From JBBDXI01 sp040902425 (lineage in GTDB: Bacteria > Planctomycetota > Phycisphaerae > Phycisphaerales > UBA1924), in assembly GCA_040902425.1 (NCBI GenBank), contig JBBDXI010000028.1, positions 62,001-126,000 on the forward strand: 64,000 bases of DNA, given 5' to 3'. Shown here piece by piece: positions 51,423-60,444 of this stretch (position 1 is its first letter; every line of letters starts with the position of its first letter). The notes below the pieces were generated by a model that searched no databases, was not told the origin of the DNA, and saw nothing but the letters and a program-made list of their open reading frames with translations. A program made the position numbers and the translations under genes.

Positions 51423-52304
51423 CTAGGACTCCAGGCGGGCGACGACGGCGGCGAGGTTCTCCTGCCAGGGGGGCATCGCCCCCAGGAGAGCCTCGCTGGC
51501 CGAGATATCGAGGACGCTGTACGCGGGCCTCGGGGCGGGCCGGGGGAAGTCGGCGGTCGTGCAGGGCTCTACGGCGGCCGGGGCCCCGATGAGCCGGCCG
51601 ATCTCGCGGGCGAAGCCGCACCAGGTGCACTCGCCGCCGTCGGTGAGGTGCCAGTGGCCGGTGACGGCCCGCTCGATCAGCCCGAGGCTGGCGCGGGCGA
51701 GGTGCTCGGCGGAGGTGGGGCGGCCGCGCTGGTCATCCACGACGCGGAGGGACGGCTTCTCCCGCAGCAGCCGGGCGATGGTGCGGACGAAGTTCGTGCC
51801 CCAGGGGGCGTAGAGCCAGCTGGTGCGGATGTTGAGGAAGCGGCAGCCGCTGCGCTCCAGGGCCACCTCGCCGGCGGCCTTGCTGCGGGCGTAGGCCCCC
51901 AGCGGCCTCCGGGCGTGGTCGGGCGCGTAGGGCGTGGTGGCGCGGCCGTCGAACACGTAATCGGTGCTGTAGTTGACCAGGAGCGTGCCGTGCTTGAGTG
52001 AGAGCTCGGCGAGCCAGGCGAGGGCGGTGCCGTTGACGGCGGTCGCCTCATCCTCGTGCTTCTCCGCCCCGTCCACGTCAGTCCAACCGGCGCAGTTGAT
52101 GATCACGCGCGGCTCGTGCATGAAGAGGCGGCGGATGCTCTCGTGATCGGTGAGTTCGGCCTCCGGCCTCGTCAGGGGGACGAGGCGGCAGGGGGAGGTC
52201 TCCAGCAGGTTCCGCCAGGCCCACCCCAGCATGCCGTCGCTCCCCAGCAGGACCACTGGGCGGCGGGCCAGGGCCCCCCCGTCGTGGAGGTGGGGGGCGG
52301 TCAT
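51423..52304 (-). CDS. rmlD: dTDP-4-dehydrorhamnose reductase
   Basis: 293 residues from ATG 52304, overlapping the rmlC stop (ATGA). SDR-type features: VVLLGSDGMLGWAWRNL, IINCAGWTDVDGAEKHEDEA (the conserved NCAAyT-VD-AE pattern), NYSTDYVFDG and Y-x3-K in GAYARSKAAGE. It makes dTDP-L-rhamnose from the 4-keto sugar with NADPH. In the same operon as rmlA, rmlC and rmlB. Confidence 0.93.
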   Translation of the reverse strand: MTAPHLHDGGALARRPVVLLGSDGMLGWAWRNLLETSPCRLVPLTRPEAELTDHESIRRLFMHEPRVIINCAGWTDVDGAEKHEDEATAVNGTALAWLAELSLKHGTLLVNYSTDYVFDGRATTPYAPDHARRPLGAYARSKAAGEVALERSGCRFLNIRTSWLYAPWGTNFVRTIARLLREKPSLRVVDDQRGRPTSAEHLARASLGLIERAVTGHWHLTDGGECTWCGFAREIGRLIGAPAAVEPCTTADFPRPAPRPAYSVLDISASEALLGAMPPWQENLAAVVARLES

Positions 52305-52795
52305 CCGTGCCTCACCCCCCAGGGGAAGCCGGAGATGCTGTCGTGGGCACGCCGCTGCTCGTCGGGCTGCTGGCCGTTGTAGGCGTGGGTGACGTAGTAG
52401 AGCAGGCCGGCGCGGGTGTCGCCGACCGTGGCGGCGCCGTGCCAGAGCGTGGGCGGGATGATGACCACGCCCGGGCGCTTCTCGCCGGTGACCAGCAGCC
52501 ACGACCGGCCGTCATCCTCCCGGTGGATGCCGGCCTTGATGTGGCCGGTGAGGCAGAGCCAGAAGTCGGTCTGGAGGGCGTGGCGGTGCCAGGCCTTGAC
52601 GACGCCGGGGTACTGCGTGGAGAAGTTGACCTGGCCCTCCGGGCGCATGATCCCCTGGAGCTGGTTCATCAGCGACCAGCCGCGGTCGTCGGCGTGCAGG
52701 GTCTGCGGGACGAAGACCGGCTCGCGCGAGGCGAGCGCCGCCTCGAAGGCGTCGGCCAGCGGCCCGGTCATCGTTCGTGGCGCGGATGGGTTCAT
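52301..52795 (-). CDS. rmlC: dTDP-4-dehydrorhamnose 3,5-epimerase-like cupin protein
   Basis: 164 residues from ATG 52795 (or 52771; neither has a strong ribosome site). RmlC-type cupin with VKAWHRHALQTDFWLCLTGH, carrying the conserved His, and VIIPPTLWHGA toward the end of the barrel. The segment LLYYVTHAYN precedes a divergent C-terminus. It epimerises C3 and C5 of dTDP-4-keto-6-deoxyglucose. Operon position between rmlA and rmlD strongly supports this over other cupin sugar enzymes. Confidence 0.87.
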   Translation of the reverse strand: MNPSAPRTMTGPLADAFEAALASREPVFVPQTLHADDRGWSLMNQLQGIMRPEGQVNFSTQYPGVVKAWHRHALQTDFWLCLTGHIKAGIHREDDGRSWLLVTGEKRPGVVIIPPTLWHGAATVGDTRAGLLYYVTHAYNGQQPDEQRRAHDSISGFPWGVRHG

Positions 52796-52815
52796 GGGGT
52801 GGGGCGCGGGCGGGT

Positions 52816-53613
52816 TCAGTTCGCGGCCACGGCGACGGGCTGCGGCGAGCGCTTGGCGGGCGGGACGGGGAACTCGGGGTGGTTGGCCCCGCCGCCCGCG
52901 ACGAGGCACGAGGCGTGGTGGAGGCTCTCGAACGTGCCGGCGTCGGTCCACCACCCGGCGAGCAGCTCGTGGGTGAGGTCGCCGCGCTGAAGGTACGCGT
53001 TGTTGACGTCGGTGATCTCCAGCTCGCCGCGCCCGGAGGGCCGGAGGGTCTTGCAGATGCTGAAGACGTCGGAGTCAAAGAAATAAACGCCGGTGACCGC
53101 GAAGGGGCTGGGCGCCTTCTTCGGCTTCTCGACGATCTCGACGATGCGGCCCTGGCCGGGCTCGCCCTCGAAGCGCACCACGCCGAAGCGCTCCGGGTCG
53201 GGCACCTCCTTCAGGAGCAGCTTGGCGCCGCTGGCCTGGGTGAAGAAGTCGCCCGCGGCCCGCTTGACGTTGCCCTCGATGATGTTGTCGCCCAGGACGA
53301 CGCAGATCTTGCCGCCGTCGGCGAACTCCTCGGCGAGTTTCAGGGCGTCGGCGATGCCGCCCTCGCCCTCCTGGTAGGCGTATTCCAGGTGCGTGAGCCC
53401 CAGGTGCTTGCCGTTTTTCAGGAGCTTCAGGAAGTCCCCCGCGTGCTCGCCGCCGGTGACGACCAGGACCTCGCGGATGCCGGCGTTCAGCAGCGTCTGG
53501 ATCGGGTAGTAGATCATGGGCCGGTCGTAGACCGGCAGGAGGTGCTTGTTGGTGACGAGGGTGAGCGGCCTCAGCCGCGTGCCCAGTCCGCCGGCCAGGA
53601 TGATTCCCTTCAT
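52816..53613 (-). CDS. rmlA: Glucose-1-phosphate thymidylyltransferase
   Basis: 266 residues from ATG 53613, with GGAG eight bases upstream (a GTG at 53625 is also in frame). Nucleotidyltransferase motifs: KGIILAGGLGTRLRPLT, VTNKHLLPVYDRPMI and VVLGDNIIEGN. It joins glucose-1-phosphate and dTTP to give dTDP-glucose, the first committed step to dTDP-rhamnose. It is the first gene of the rml operon. It is somewhat short compared with the common 290-residue RmlA form, ending in a Pro/Ala-rich tail. Confidence 0.93.
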   Translation of the reverse strand: MKGIILAGGLGTRLRPLTLVTNKHLLPVYDRPMIYYPIQTLLNAGIREVLVVTGGEHAGDFLKLLKNGKHLGLTHLEYAYQEGEGGIADALKLAEEFADGGKICVVLGDNIIEGNVKRAAGDFFTQASGAKLLLKEVPDPERFGVVRFEGEPGQGRIVEIVEKPKKAPSPFAVTGVYFFDSDVFSICKTLRPSGRGELEITDVNNAYLQRGDLTHELLAGWWTDAGTFESLHHASCLVAGGGANHPEFPVPPAKRSPQPVAVAAN

Positions 53614-53692
53614 CGCGTTCTCCACCGGGGTTGGTCGGTCTGCCGGGTCAGGGCCGGGCTCGCCGGCGCCCGTGGCTGCCTCCCGGTGCTGA

Positions 53693-53747
53693 AGTATAAA
53701 TCCGCCGGGTGAGCCTGAGACGGTACGCCGGTGAAATACGGCTCACC
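53693..53747. promoter_or_regulatory. Intergenic promoter/hairpin region upstream of rmlA
   Basis: An AT-rich island AGTATAAA (53693-53700) reads TTTATACT on the minus strand, a fair -10 for the rml operon; no good -35 is seen. GGTGAGCC (53708-53715) and GGCTCACC (53740-53747) form an 8-bp inverted repeat that could be an operator, or a terminator of the leftward NTF2-like gene. The rest of the 53614-53789 gap shows no gene. Confidence 0.3.
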
Positions 53748-53789
53748 GCGGGTGCTCTGGGCCGCTTATCAGGACCAGCCGGCCGGGCC

Positions 53790-54404
53790 TCAGGGCGTGG
53801 CGGTTGGTTTGTGGGCCTTGATCCTCCCGGCGAACTCCTCGGCGAGGTCGTTGGGTATCGGGATGCTGAGGTTGTACTGGAGGACCTTCCAGTCCTCGCC
53901 GCGCTTCACGAGGATGCCCGAGCCGCGGCAGAGGCCGAGCTTGTCGTTGTCCAGGAGCTCGTCAAAGAACGCGGTCTTCCCCTCGTCGAGCACGGTGATC
54001 CGCCGGTGGTGGGGGCGGTAGGTCCAGCCCCGGCCCTTCTCGAAGTGGGGCCGGGCGAACTCCTGGAACTCGCGCCCGACCCAGCGCTCCGTCGCGTCCG
54101 TGCCCAGGAAGACCGACTCGCCCGCCCAGGCGCTGAAGTACGCGGCGAAGTCGGCCCGGGCCGCGGCGTCATGGAACCGCTCGAGGGCGTTGCCGGCGGC
54201 GATCTCCTCGAGCTCGAACCGGCGCCAGGAGAGGTCCGAGCCGATGCGCCGCCACGGCTCGCTCGCCGAGGGGCCCTCGGCGGGCCCGGCCGGGACCGCC
54301 TCTCCGGATTTCGGCGCCGGTGCGGCCGTGGAAGCGGGTGCGCGGGGGTCGGTGGCGCATCCGGCAGCGCAGGCGCTGACAACAACGGCGATCAGGCGTC
54401 TCAT
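53790..54404 (-). CDS. NTF2-like/SnoaL-fold lipoprotein
   Basis: 204 residues from ATG 54404, which overlaps the M61 peptidase stop and has GGAGGAA upstream. The signal ends at a lipobox-like CAAGC. After a Pro/Ala linker comes a cone-fold domain: ALERFHDAAARADFAAYFSA, ESVFLGTDATERWVGREF and DWKVLQYNLSIPIPNDL, the pattern of NTF2-like ketosteroid-isomerase-fold proteins. Many have no known enzyme activity. It is probably co-transcribed with the M61 peptidase. Confidence 0.82.
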   Translation of the reverse strand: MRRLIAVVVSACAAGCATDPRAPASTAAPAPKSGEAVPAGPAEGPSASEPWRRIGSDLSWRRFELEEIAAGNALERFHDAAARADFAAYFSAWAGESVFLGTDATERWVGREFQEFARPHFEKGRGWTYRPHHRRITVLDEGKTAFFDELLDNDKLGLCRGSGILVKRGEDWKVLQYNLSIPIPNDLAEEFAGRIKAHKPTATP

Positions 54405-56356
54405 GGGCGTTCCTCCGGCTCGCTCTCCTGGTCTCGCGAAGGCCGGCGCCCCGGCCAGGGCTGGCCGAGCCACGACGCGTACGCGGCCCGCTGATCATCC
54501 GTGGCCTGCCGCACGCGTCTGACGGCCCACTTGCCGCTGGGGCGCTCCTCGGCCTTCACCTCCAGGTCGCGCAGGCGCTCGTAGCGGAAGATCGTGAGCC
54601 GGACGGTGCTCCCCGGCTTGACGTGCTTGAGCCGCGCGTCGAGCTCGGTGGGCTTGAGCCGGACGCCGTCGATCGCCAGCAGCACATCGCCGGCGAGGAG
54701 CCCGGCGCGGTAGGCGGGGCCATCCGCCAGGACGCTGGTGATGCCCGCCAGCCCCTCCCGGGCCTCGACGCTGAAGCCGAGGTAGGCCCGTGTGGCCGGC
54801 TCCTTCTGGGCGCTGGCGGACGCGTCGCGAGCGCCGGGGCCGCCGCTCGTGGAGGGCTCGATCCTCACCTCGAGGCCGACCGTGCCCACGGCGCTCTCGA
54901 AGTCCAGAGGCGTTGTGCCGGTCACGTGATCCTCGAAGAACTCGCGGAAGCTGCCCCCGCCGGCCCGCTCGGCCGCGGCCATGACATCCGCGGAGGTGTA
55001 CCCCGGCCCGGCGCGCGGGAACTTCGCGTAGAGGTCGCGCATCACGTCGTCGAGCGTGGCCCTGCCTTCGGAGCGGGATCGGATCTCCATGTCCAGGAGC
55101 AGGCTGACGAGCGACCCCTTGTCGTAGAACGAGACGGTGGCGTTCACGCTGTCGCTGGTCTCGCGGTTGAACTTGATCCAGGCGTCGAAGCTGGACTCGG
55201 CGAGGCTCTGGACCATCGACCCGGGTCGGCGACGGTAGGCGTCGATGGCGCTGCCGAGGGTCTTCAGGTAGTCGTCGGGCTTCGTCAGGCCCGCCCGCAC
55301 GAGGCAGAGGTCGTCGTAGTAGCTGGTCGTGCCCTCGGCGACCCAGAGCAGGTCGGTGTAGTTCTCGTGGAGGTAGTCGTAAGGGGCCAGCCCGGCGGGG
55401 CGGAACTGCTTGACGTTCCAGGTGTGGAAGAACTCGTGGCTGACCAGGCCGAGGAAGCGCTTGAAGGCGTCCTCGTCGCGGAGGGTGGCGGGGCCCGTCT
55501 GGATGATGGTGGAGTTGAGGTGCTCGGTCCCGCCGCGACCGCCGGGGTAGGCGTGGACGAGGAAGACGTAGCGCTTGAAGGGGAAGTCGCGGAAGATCTC
55601 CCGCTGGGCCCGGACGATCTTCTCGAAGTCGCCGGTGATGCGCTCCGGCGTGAGCACCGGGGGCAGGCCGCTCTCGTTCCAGATGGCGATCTCGATGGGG
55701 GCGCCCTCGACCTCGAACTTCAGGGTCTCGTGGCGGCCGATTTCAAGGGGGGAGTCGGCGAGCACGTCGTAGTCGGGGGCGAGGAGCAGGTCCGGGTCCC
55801 GGGGGTCGCGCTCGAGGCCGGTGGCGGTGCGCCACCCTTCGGGGGCGACGATCCGGACGGCCAGCGGCTCCCCGCGGAGGGCGGGGGCGAACATGAGGAC
55901 GGTGGAGGGGCTGAGGAAGGCGTGGGTGTCATCGACGTGGCGGGAGCGGTCGGCGATGGAGTTGGCGAAGACGCGGTAGGTGATGATGACCTCGCCGTCA
56001 GCGCCGCCGGGGGCGTCCACGCGCCAGAGGCTCTTCTCGACCTTCTGCATCGTGAGGGGCCGGCCCGCGCCGCTGCGGGCGGCGACGTCGCGAATAGTGC
56101 CGGCCGGCTCCATCAGGGCGTATCGCCCGGGGCGCCACACGGGGAGGGCTACATCCAGCGCCCCCGCGGGGATGCCGCGCAGGGTCATCGAGATGTCCAC
56201 CATCTGCGTCTGGGGCTCGGTCAGGAGGATGGTGTACTCGACGCGCGGGGGCCGGTCCGCCCGGCCCTGCCCGGCCGCCGCGGGACCGCGCAGGAGGACG
56301 AGCGCGCCCACGGTCGCGACGGTCAGGAGGAGCACGGCTCTTCGGGTGGCTGTCAC
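54401..56356 (-). CDS. M61-family glycyl aminopeptidase with PDZ domain
   Basis: 651 residues from GTG 56356, chosen because GAAGGGA lies six bases upstream (GTG 56362 would overlap it). Signal peptide LLLTVATVGALVLLRGPAAA. Zinc site H307-E308-F-F-H311 (SHEFFHTWNVKQ) and downstream E341 (WVAEGTTSYY) place it in the gluzincin M61 family. YPGGRGGTEHLNST just upstream is the equivalent of the substrate-binding loop. A C-terminal PDZ domain (about 515-610, with GPAYRAGLLAGDVLLAIDG) is normal for this family. It acts in the periplasm, cutting N-terminal Gly or Ala residues. Confidence 0.92.
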   Translation of the reverse strand: MTATRRAVLLLTVATVGALVLLRGPAAAGQGRADRPPRVEYTILLTEPQTQMVDISMTLRGIPAGALDVALPVWRPGRYALMEPAGTIRDVAARSGAGRPLTMQKVEKSLWRVDAPGGADGEVIITYRVFANSIADRSRHVDDTHAFLSPSTVLMFAPALRGEPLAVRIVAPEGWRTATGLERDPRDPDLLLAPDYDVLADSPLEIGRHETLKFEVEGAPIEIAIWNESGLPPVLTPERITGDFEKIVRAQREIFRDFPFKRYVFLVHAYPGGRGGTEHLNSTIIQTGPATLRDEDAFKRFLGLVSHEFFHTWNVKQFRPAGLAPYDYLHENYTDLLWVAEGTTSYYDDLCLVRAGLTKPDDYLKTLGSAIDAYRRRPGSMVQSLAESSFDAWIKFNRETSDSVNATVSFYDKGSLVSLLLDMEIRSRSEGRATLDDVMRDLYAKFPRAGPGYTSADVMAAAERAGGGSFREFFEDHVTGTTPLDFESAVGTVGLEVRIEPSTSGGPGARDASASAQKEPATRAYLGFSVEAREGLAGITSVLADGPAYRAGLLAGDVLLAIDGVRLKPTELDARLKHVKPGSTVRLTIFRYERLRDLEVKAEERPSGKWAVRRVRQATDDQRAAYASWLGQPWPGRRPSRDQESEPEERP

Positions 56357-56367
56357 ACACACTCCCT

Positions 56368-56943
56368 TCAGAGGCCCACGCGGGGCGCTTCGGCCTTGAT
56401 GGCCTCGATGCAGGTCTGGATGTGCTCGCCCTCGAAGGCCGCGGCATCGGCCCCGAGCAGCGCGGCCAGCTCCGCCGTTCCGGTCGCGATGTCCGCCCGG
56501 ATGACGGCGGCGGCGAAGGCCTTGTCCTTCAGTTTCTTGCGGACGCTCCTGGCCTCCAGGTCCGCGATCCCGTTGGGGCGGACCTTGGCGCAGGCGACGA
56601 TGAAGCCCGCCAGCTCATCGACGGCGAAGAGCGTCCGGGCCATGGGGGTCTGGCGCGGCGTGCCGCTGTACTCGGCGTGGCCGAGGATCGCGATCCGGGT
56701 CTCCTCATCGACGCCCAGCCGCTCCAGGTTGGCGACGCCCACGAAGGGGTGCTCGGCGGGTGTGGGGTGCTTCTCGTAGTCGTAGTCGTGGAGCAGGCCG
56801 GCGACGGTCCAGCGGTCGCGCTCGGCGGGAGCGAGGCGGGCCGCGTAGGCGCCCATGCAGGCGGCCACGGCCTCCATGTGGGCCCGGAGCGAGGGGCCGG
56901 CGACCCATTCGTGCATCAGGGCCCGGGCCTGGTCGGGGGTCAT
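56368..56943 (-). CDS. HD-domain protein
   Basis: 191 residues from ATG 56943. The HD metal site is in VAGLLHDYDYEKHPTPAEHP, with a first His in LRAHMEAVAACM and later Asp in FAVDELAGF. This matches a broad family of bacterial HD-domain phosphohydrolases of unknown substrate. It is divergent from the BtpA-family gene with 40 bp between starts, and 11 bp upstream of the M61 gene, so it may head that operon. Confidence 0.83.
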   Translation of the reverse strand: MTPDQARALMHEWVAGPSLRAHMEAVAACMGAYAARLAPAERDRWTVAGLLHDYDYEKHPTPAEHPFVGVANLERLGVDEETRIAILGHAEYSGTPRQTPMARTLFAVDELAGFIVACAKVRPNGIADLEARSVRKKLKDKAFAAAVIRADIATGTAELAALLGADAAAFEGEHIQTCIEAIKAEAPRVGL

Positions 56944-56983
56944 GGCGCGAGTGTACCGGGGTTGGCGGAACGGGGGCTGTATC

Positions 56984-57802
56984 ATGGCGCCGATGCCCTT
57001 GGCCTCCCCGCTCCCCCCGAAGGCCCTCATCGGGATGGTCCATCTCCGGGCGCTGCCCGGCACCCCGGGGGCGATGCTGCCCATCGACGAGATCGTGGCG
57101 ACGGCGGCGGCCGAGGCCCGGACGCTGGCCGAGGCCGGGTTCGACGCGCTGATCATCGAGAACATGCACGATCGTCCGTACATCCACGGGCGGCACGGGC
57201 CGGAGACCGTGGCGGTGATGGCGCGGGCGGCCCTGGCGGTCCGGGCGGCAGCGCCGAAGCTGGTGATGGGGGTCCAGGTGCTGTCGGGGGGGAACCGCGA
57301 GGCGATGGCGGTGGCGCTGGCGGCGGGGGGGGCCTTCATCCGCTGCGAGAACTTCGTCTTCTCGCACGTCGCGGATGAGGGGCTGCTGGCGCTGGCGGAG
57401 GCGGGTGACCTCCTGCGGTACCGGCGGCAGATCGGGGCGGAGCGGATCGCGGTGTTCGCGGATGTGAAGAAGAAGCACGCGTCCCACGCGATCACGGCGG
57501 ATGTGCCGATCGGGGATGCGGCGGAGGGGGCGGAGTTCTTCGGGGCCGACGGCGTGGTGGTGACGGGGACCTCGACCGGCAAGCCGGTGCATCAGGAGGA
57601 CCTGTTGGCGGTGGCGAGGGCGACGGACCTGCCGCTGCTGGTGGGGTCCGGCGTCTCGCCCGAGGGGGCCACCACGCTGCTGGAGCACGCCGACGGCCTG
57701 ATCGTCGGCTCCTGGATCAAGGAGGACGGGCACTGGGCCAACCCGCTGGACCCGTCCCGGTGCCGGGGCATGGCCAACGCGGTGCGCCGGGCGCGGGCCT
57801 AG
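56984..57802 (+). CDS. BtpA/SgcQ-family protein
   Basis: 272 residues (start 56984; Met at 56993 also possible). A TIM-barrel protein with ALIGMVHLRALPGTPGA at the first strand, ALIIENMHDRPYIHG, FIRCENFVFSHVADEG, ADVKKKHASHAI and the phosphate-site loop VTGTSTGKPV. BtpA was first linked to photosystem I stability in cyanobacteria and SgcQ to a sugar operon; the reaction in most bacteria is unknown. Its TAG overlaps the TAG of the convergent hydrolase through a shared CTAG. Confidence 0.9.
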   Translation: MAPMPLASPLPPKALIGMVHLRALPGTPGAMLPIDEIVATAAAEARTLAEAGFDALIIENMHDRPYIHGRHGPETVAVMARAALAVRAAAPKLVMGVQVLSGGNREAMAVALAAGGAFIRCENFVFSHVADEGLLALAEAGDLLRYRRQIGAERIAVFADVKKKHASHAITADVPIGDAAEGAEFFGADGVVVTGTSTGKPVHQEDLLAVARATDLPLLVGSGVSPEGATTLLEHADGLIVGSWIKEDGHWANPLDPSRCRGMANAVRRARA

Positions 57803-60414
57803 GGGGCCTGACCGGGGACGGTGAGGATCGGGTCGAGCCAGTTTGCGTGGAGGTGGTCGACGCTCCCGGTGGCGCTGGTGACCCTCAGCTCGAGTCGCCG
57901 GACGCCGGCGATGCGGGATCGCATCCGCTTGGCGCCTTCCGCGGGCTCGACGGGCTCGCTCTTCCAGATCAGCTTGCCGTCGCCCCAGACCTCGAAGACG
58001 GCGGACACCGGCCCGGCGGGCCGGGCGCCGTCATCCAGGCCGTAGCCGGACTCGAACTGGATGTAGGCGCCGCCGAGGTCGTAGACGATCGAGGAGTCGG
58101 CGTGCGTCCCCAGGCCGCGCTCGAACCGCTCGCCGGCGACGTAGAGCGGGCGCCCGTCCACGGCGGTGTTGAGGGCGAGCGTGCCGCGGCTCTGCGTGGC
58201 GCGCAGGGGCGGGATCTCGACCAGGGAGAGGGGGTCCGGGAGCGGGGCGCGGTAGCGGACGGTAGCGCCGGCGCCGGTGCTGCCGTCCCACCAGCGCGGC
58301 CGGATGGTGATCGCGTGCTCCTCGTGCGGGTCGAGGCCGCTCAGCGAGGCGCGGAACCCGGGGGCGGAGCCGACGGGCTTGCCATCGACGAGGATGTCGT
58401 AAGCCGCGGCCGCCTGAGAGGCCGGGGTCCAGGTGATCTCCGCGCCGGTGATCCCGGCGGGGCGCACCGCGGGCGCTGCGGGTTCCGCGAGGGGCAGGCG
58501 GAGCAGGTCGCCCCGCTCGAAGTCCACCTGCCAGGAGGCCTCCTGCGTGACCGGGCTGTAGAGGGTGACGGTGCCCCAGCCGGTGCCGCTGGAGACGCGG
58601 ACCTCCACGGGGGGCGGCGGGGGCTGGCCCGCGGGGATGCGTTCGCCGCCGATCGAGGCGCCGCCGATGATGAAGGACTTGGCGGCCGCGGGCATCGCGA
58701 ACGTGAGCACGTACGGCTCCCCGGCGATCAGCCGGGACCGGCCGCGGAGGACGGGCGCGGTTTCCGGGCCCAGGCGCTCAAGCGAGACGACATCGACCCA
58801 GCCCTGGGTGATGTGGCGGGTGGTGCTGAGGAGAACGGGCAGGGGATCCTCGGCCATGATGGTGAGGACGCGGACATCGCGCGGCGGGATATCGACGAAG
58901 ACGCCGGCCTCGAAGCACCCCAGGTAGAGGCCCCGCCAGTAGTCGTAGACGTGGTGCCGACGCGCGGGGTCGAGGCCGAGTTGGCTCCAGGAGACGAGGC
59001 GGGTTCGCTCCCGGTCGCCGTAGTTGAAGACGCCGACGACGTCGTAGGACCGGCCGAGGTGGGCGACCTTCAGGTCCCAGAGGCTCCGGCGCGGGCCGGT
59101 GAGGCGGGCCAGGTCGAGGGGGCGGATGTCCACCGCGGGGAAGGTGCGCTTGAGCAGGTCAGCCCGCGAGGCGGGGAGGTCGGGGAGGCGGTCGCCGCTG
59201 AGCAGGACCTGGCCGCTGAGACCGAGCAGCGTCGCCCAGCTCCGCGCGGTGCCATCGGGGATGGGCTGGCGGAGGAGCAGCGGGCCGGGATCGGAGTGCC
59301 AGAGGATGTTGTGGAGGAAGGCGCCGCCCTGCGCGGCATCCACAGCGCCGAGGAACCCTTCCCAGCCGGGCGACGGGTCGCCGTTGAGCCGGGCGCCGTT
59401 GACGAGGCCCGCGGCCGCCGGGGGGGCGGGTGCGCTGCCGGCGAGGAGATACCCGTCAGCGCCGATCGGCGCGCGGATGGCCTCCAGCGTCTGGCGGTAG
59501 AGGGCCTCGGCCCATTGCTCGGGCGATTGCCCGTCGGGGCGCTTGCCCTCCATCAGGGGCTGGCGTGCGCGGAACTCGTCGAGCACGGCCGCCTGGCCGT
59601 CGATGTGAAACAGCGAGTACCCCCACCCGTGCAGCTGCGTGAGGACGCCGGAGAGGTGCTCCAGGGCCCGGGGGCGCGTCGGGTCCACCAGGAACGGGCC
59701 CGCCGGCGGGTTGGCCCGGAACGGCTCCCCGCCCTCCTGCAGGAAGACGCCGCCGACGCGGGCGAAGGGCTCGCTGCTGTGGCTGTGGGGGGTGAGCCAC
59801 AGGCCCGGGAGAAGGTTGAGCTTCCGGAGCTCTTCCGCAAGGGCCGCCATGTCGCCGAAGCGCTCGCTGACGGTGGCCCAGTCGCGTCCCGGCCCCTGCG
59901 GGGCATCGCCCTGCCAGCCGTCGCCGATGAGGACGACGCGGCCCCCGTACCAGCGGAGGTTCCGCGACAGCCAGTGCGCGTTGGCCATGACCTCGCCGGC
60001 GTTGATCTGGCGCCCGTAGAACGGCTGCGACGACCAGCCGGAGGGCGGGAGGGGGTGGATGGTCTTGTCGATCGGGCGGAAGTTGGGGATGCCCAGGGCC
60101 TCGCGGTAGTAGTTCTCGATGGCCGTGCCGTCGGCGCGGGTCAGGCGGTCGGCGGCGGGGTCGTAGGTGGCGTCGGCGAGTGGGGTCCGGACATCGCCGA
60201 GGATGGTGACAATGAGATCGTCGTCGGGGTCGATGCGGGTGCGCGCCGGGATCGGGGCGGGCCAGGGCATCACCGGCCCCTGGAGCGGCACGCGCTGGGC
60301 CGCGGGGCCCGTCGGCGGGGGCGAGCCGGGCGGCTGCGCGGGGGCGGCGCCGCCGCCGAGGGCTCCGAGGGTCCACGCTGCCAGCCACACCCGCGATCTC
60401 GACCGCTTGCTCAC
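57799..60414 (-). CDS. Exported GH36-like glycoside hydrolase with C-terminal NPCBM domain
   Basis: 871 residues from GTG 60414 (AAGGAG upstream) with a signal peptide. The barrel resembles the GH36/raffinose-synthase-like clan: VLIGDGWQGD (the DDGW position), LLPGLWLTPHSHSSEP, then YSLFHIDGQ where the nucleophile Asp would sit, and DIRPLDLA. After an immunoglobulin-like region, residues about 730-871 form an NPCBM module: YVAGERFERGLGTHADS, then YDLGGAYIQFESGYGLDD and VFEVWGDGKLIWKSE. Alpha-galactosidase-type activity on plant or algal glycans is likely but not certain. It converges on the BtpA gene with a 4-bp overlap. Confidence 0.8.
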   Translation of the reverse strand: MSKRSRSRVWLAAWTLGALGGGAAPAQPPGSPPPTGPAAQRVPLQGPVMPWPAPIPARTRIDPDDDLIVTILGDVRTPLADATYDPAADRLTRADGTAIENYYREALGIPNFRPIDKTIHPLPPSGWSSQPFYGRQINAGEVMANAHWLSRNLRWYGGRVVLIGDGWQGDAPQGPGRDWATVSERFGDMAALAEELRKLNLLPGLWLTPHSHSSEPFARVGGVFLQEGGEPFRANPPAGPFLVDPTRPRALEHLSGVLTQLHGWGYSLFHIDGQAAVLDEFRARQPLMEGKRPDGQSPEQWAEALYRQTLEAIRAPIGADGYLLAGSAPAPPAAAGLVNGARLNGDPSPGWEGFLGAVDAAQGGAFLHNILWHSDPGPLLLRQPIPDGTARSWATLLGLSGQVLLSGDRLPDLPASRADLLKRTFPAVDIRPLDLARLTGPRRSLWDLKVAHLGRSYDVVGVFNYGDRERTRLVSWSQLGLDPARRHHVYDYWRGLYLGCFEAGVFVDIPPRDVRVLTIMAEDPLPVLLSTTRHITQGWVDVVSLERLGPETAPVLRGRSRLIAGEPYVLTFAMPAAAKSFIIGGASIGGERIPAGQPPPPPVEVRVSSGTGWGTVTLYSPVTQEASWQVDFERGDLLRLPLAEPAAPAVRPAGITGAEITWTPASQAAAAYDILVDGKPVGSAPGFRASLSGLDPHEEHAITIRPRWWDGSTGAGATVRYRAPLPDPLSLVEIPPLRATQSRGTLALNTAVDGRPLYVAGERFERGLGTHADSSIVYDLGGAYIQFESGYGLDDGARPAGPVSAVFEVWGDGKLIWKSEPVEPAEGAKRMRSRIAGVRRLELRVTSATGSVDHLHANWLDPILTVPGQAP

Positions 60415-60444
60415 GCACCGCTCCTTATGTCAACAGATTGAACC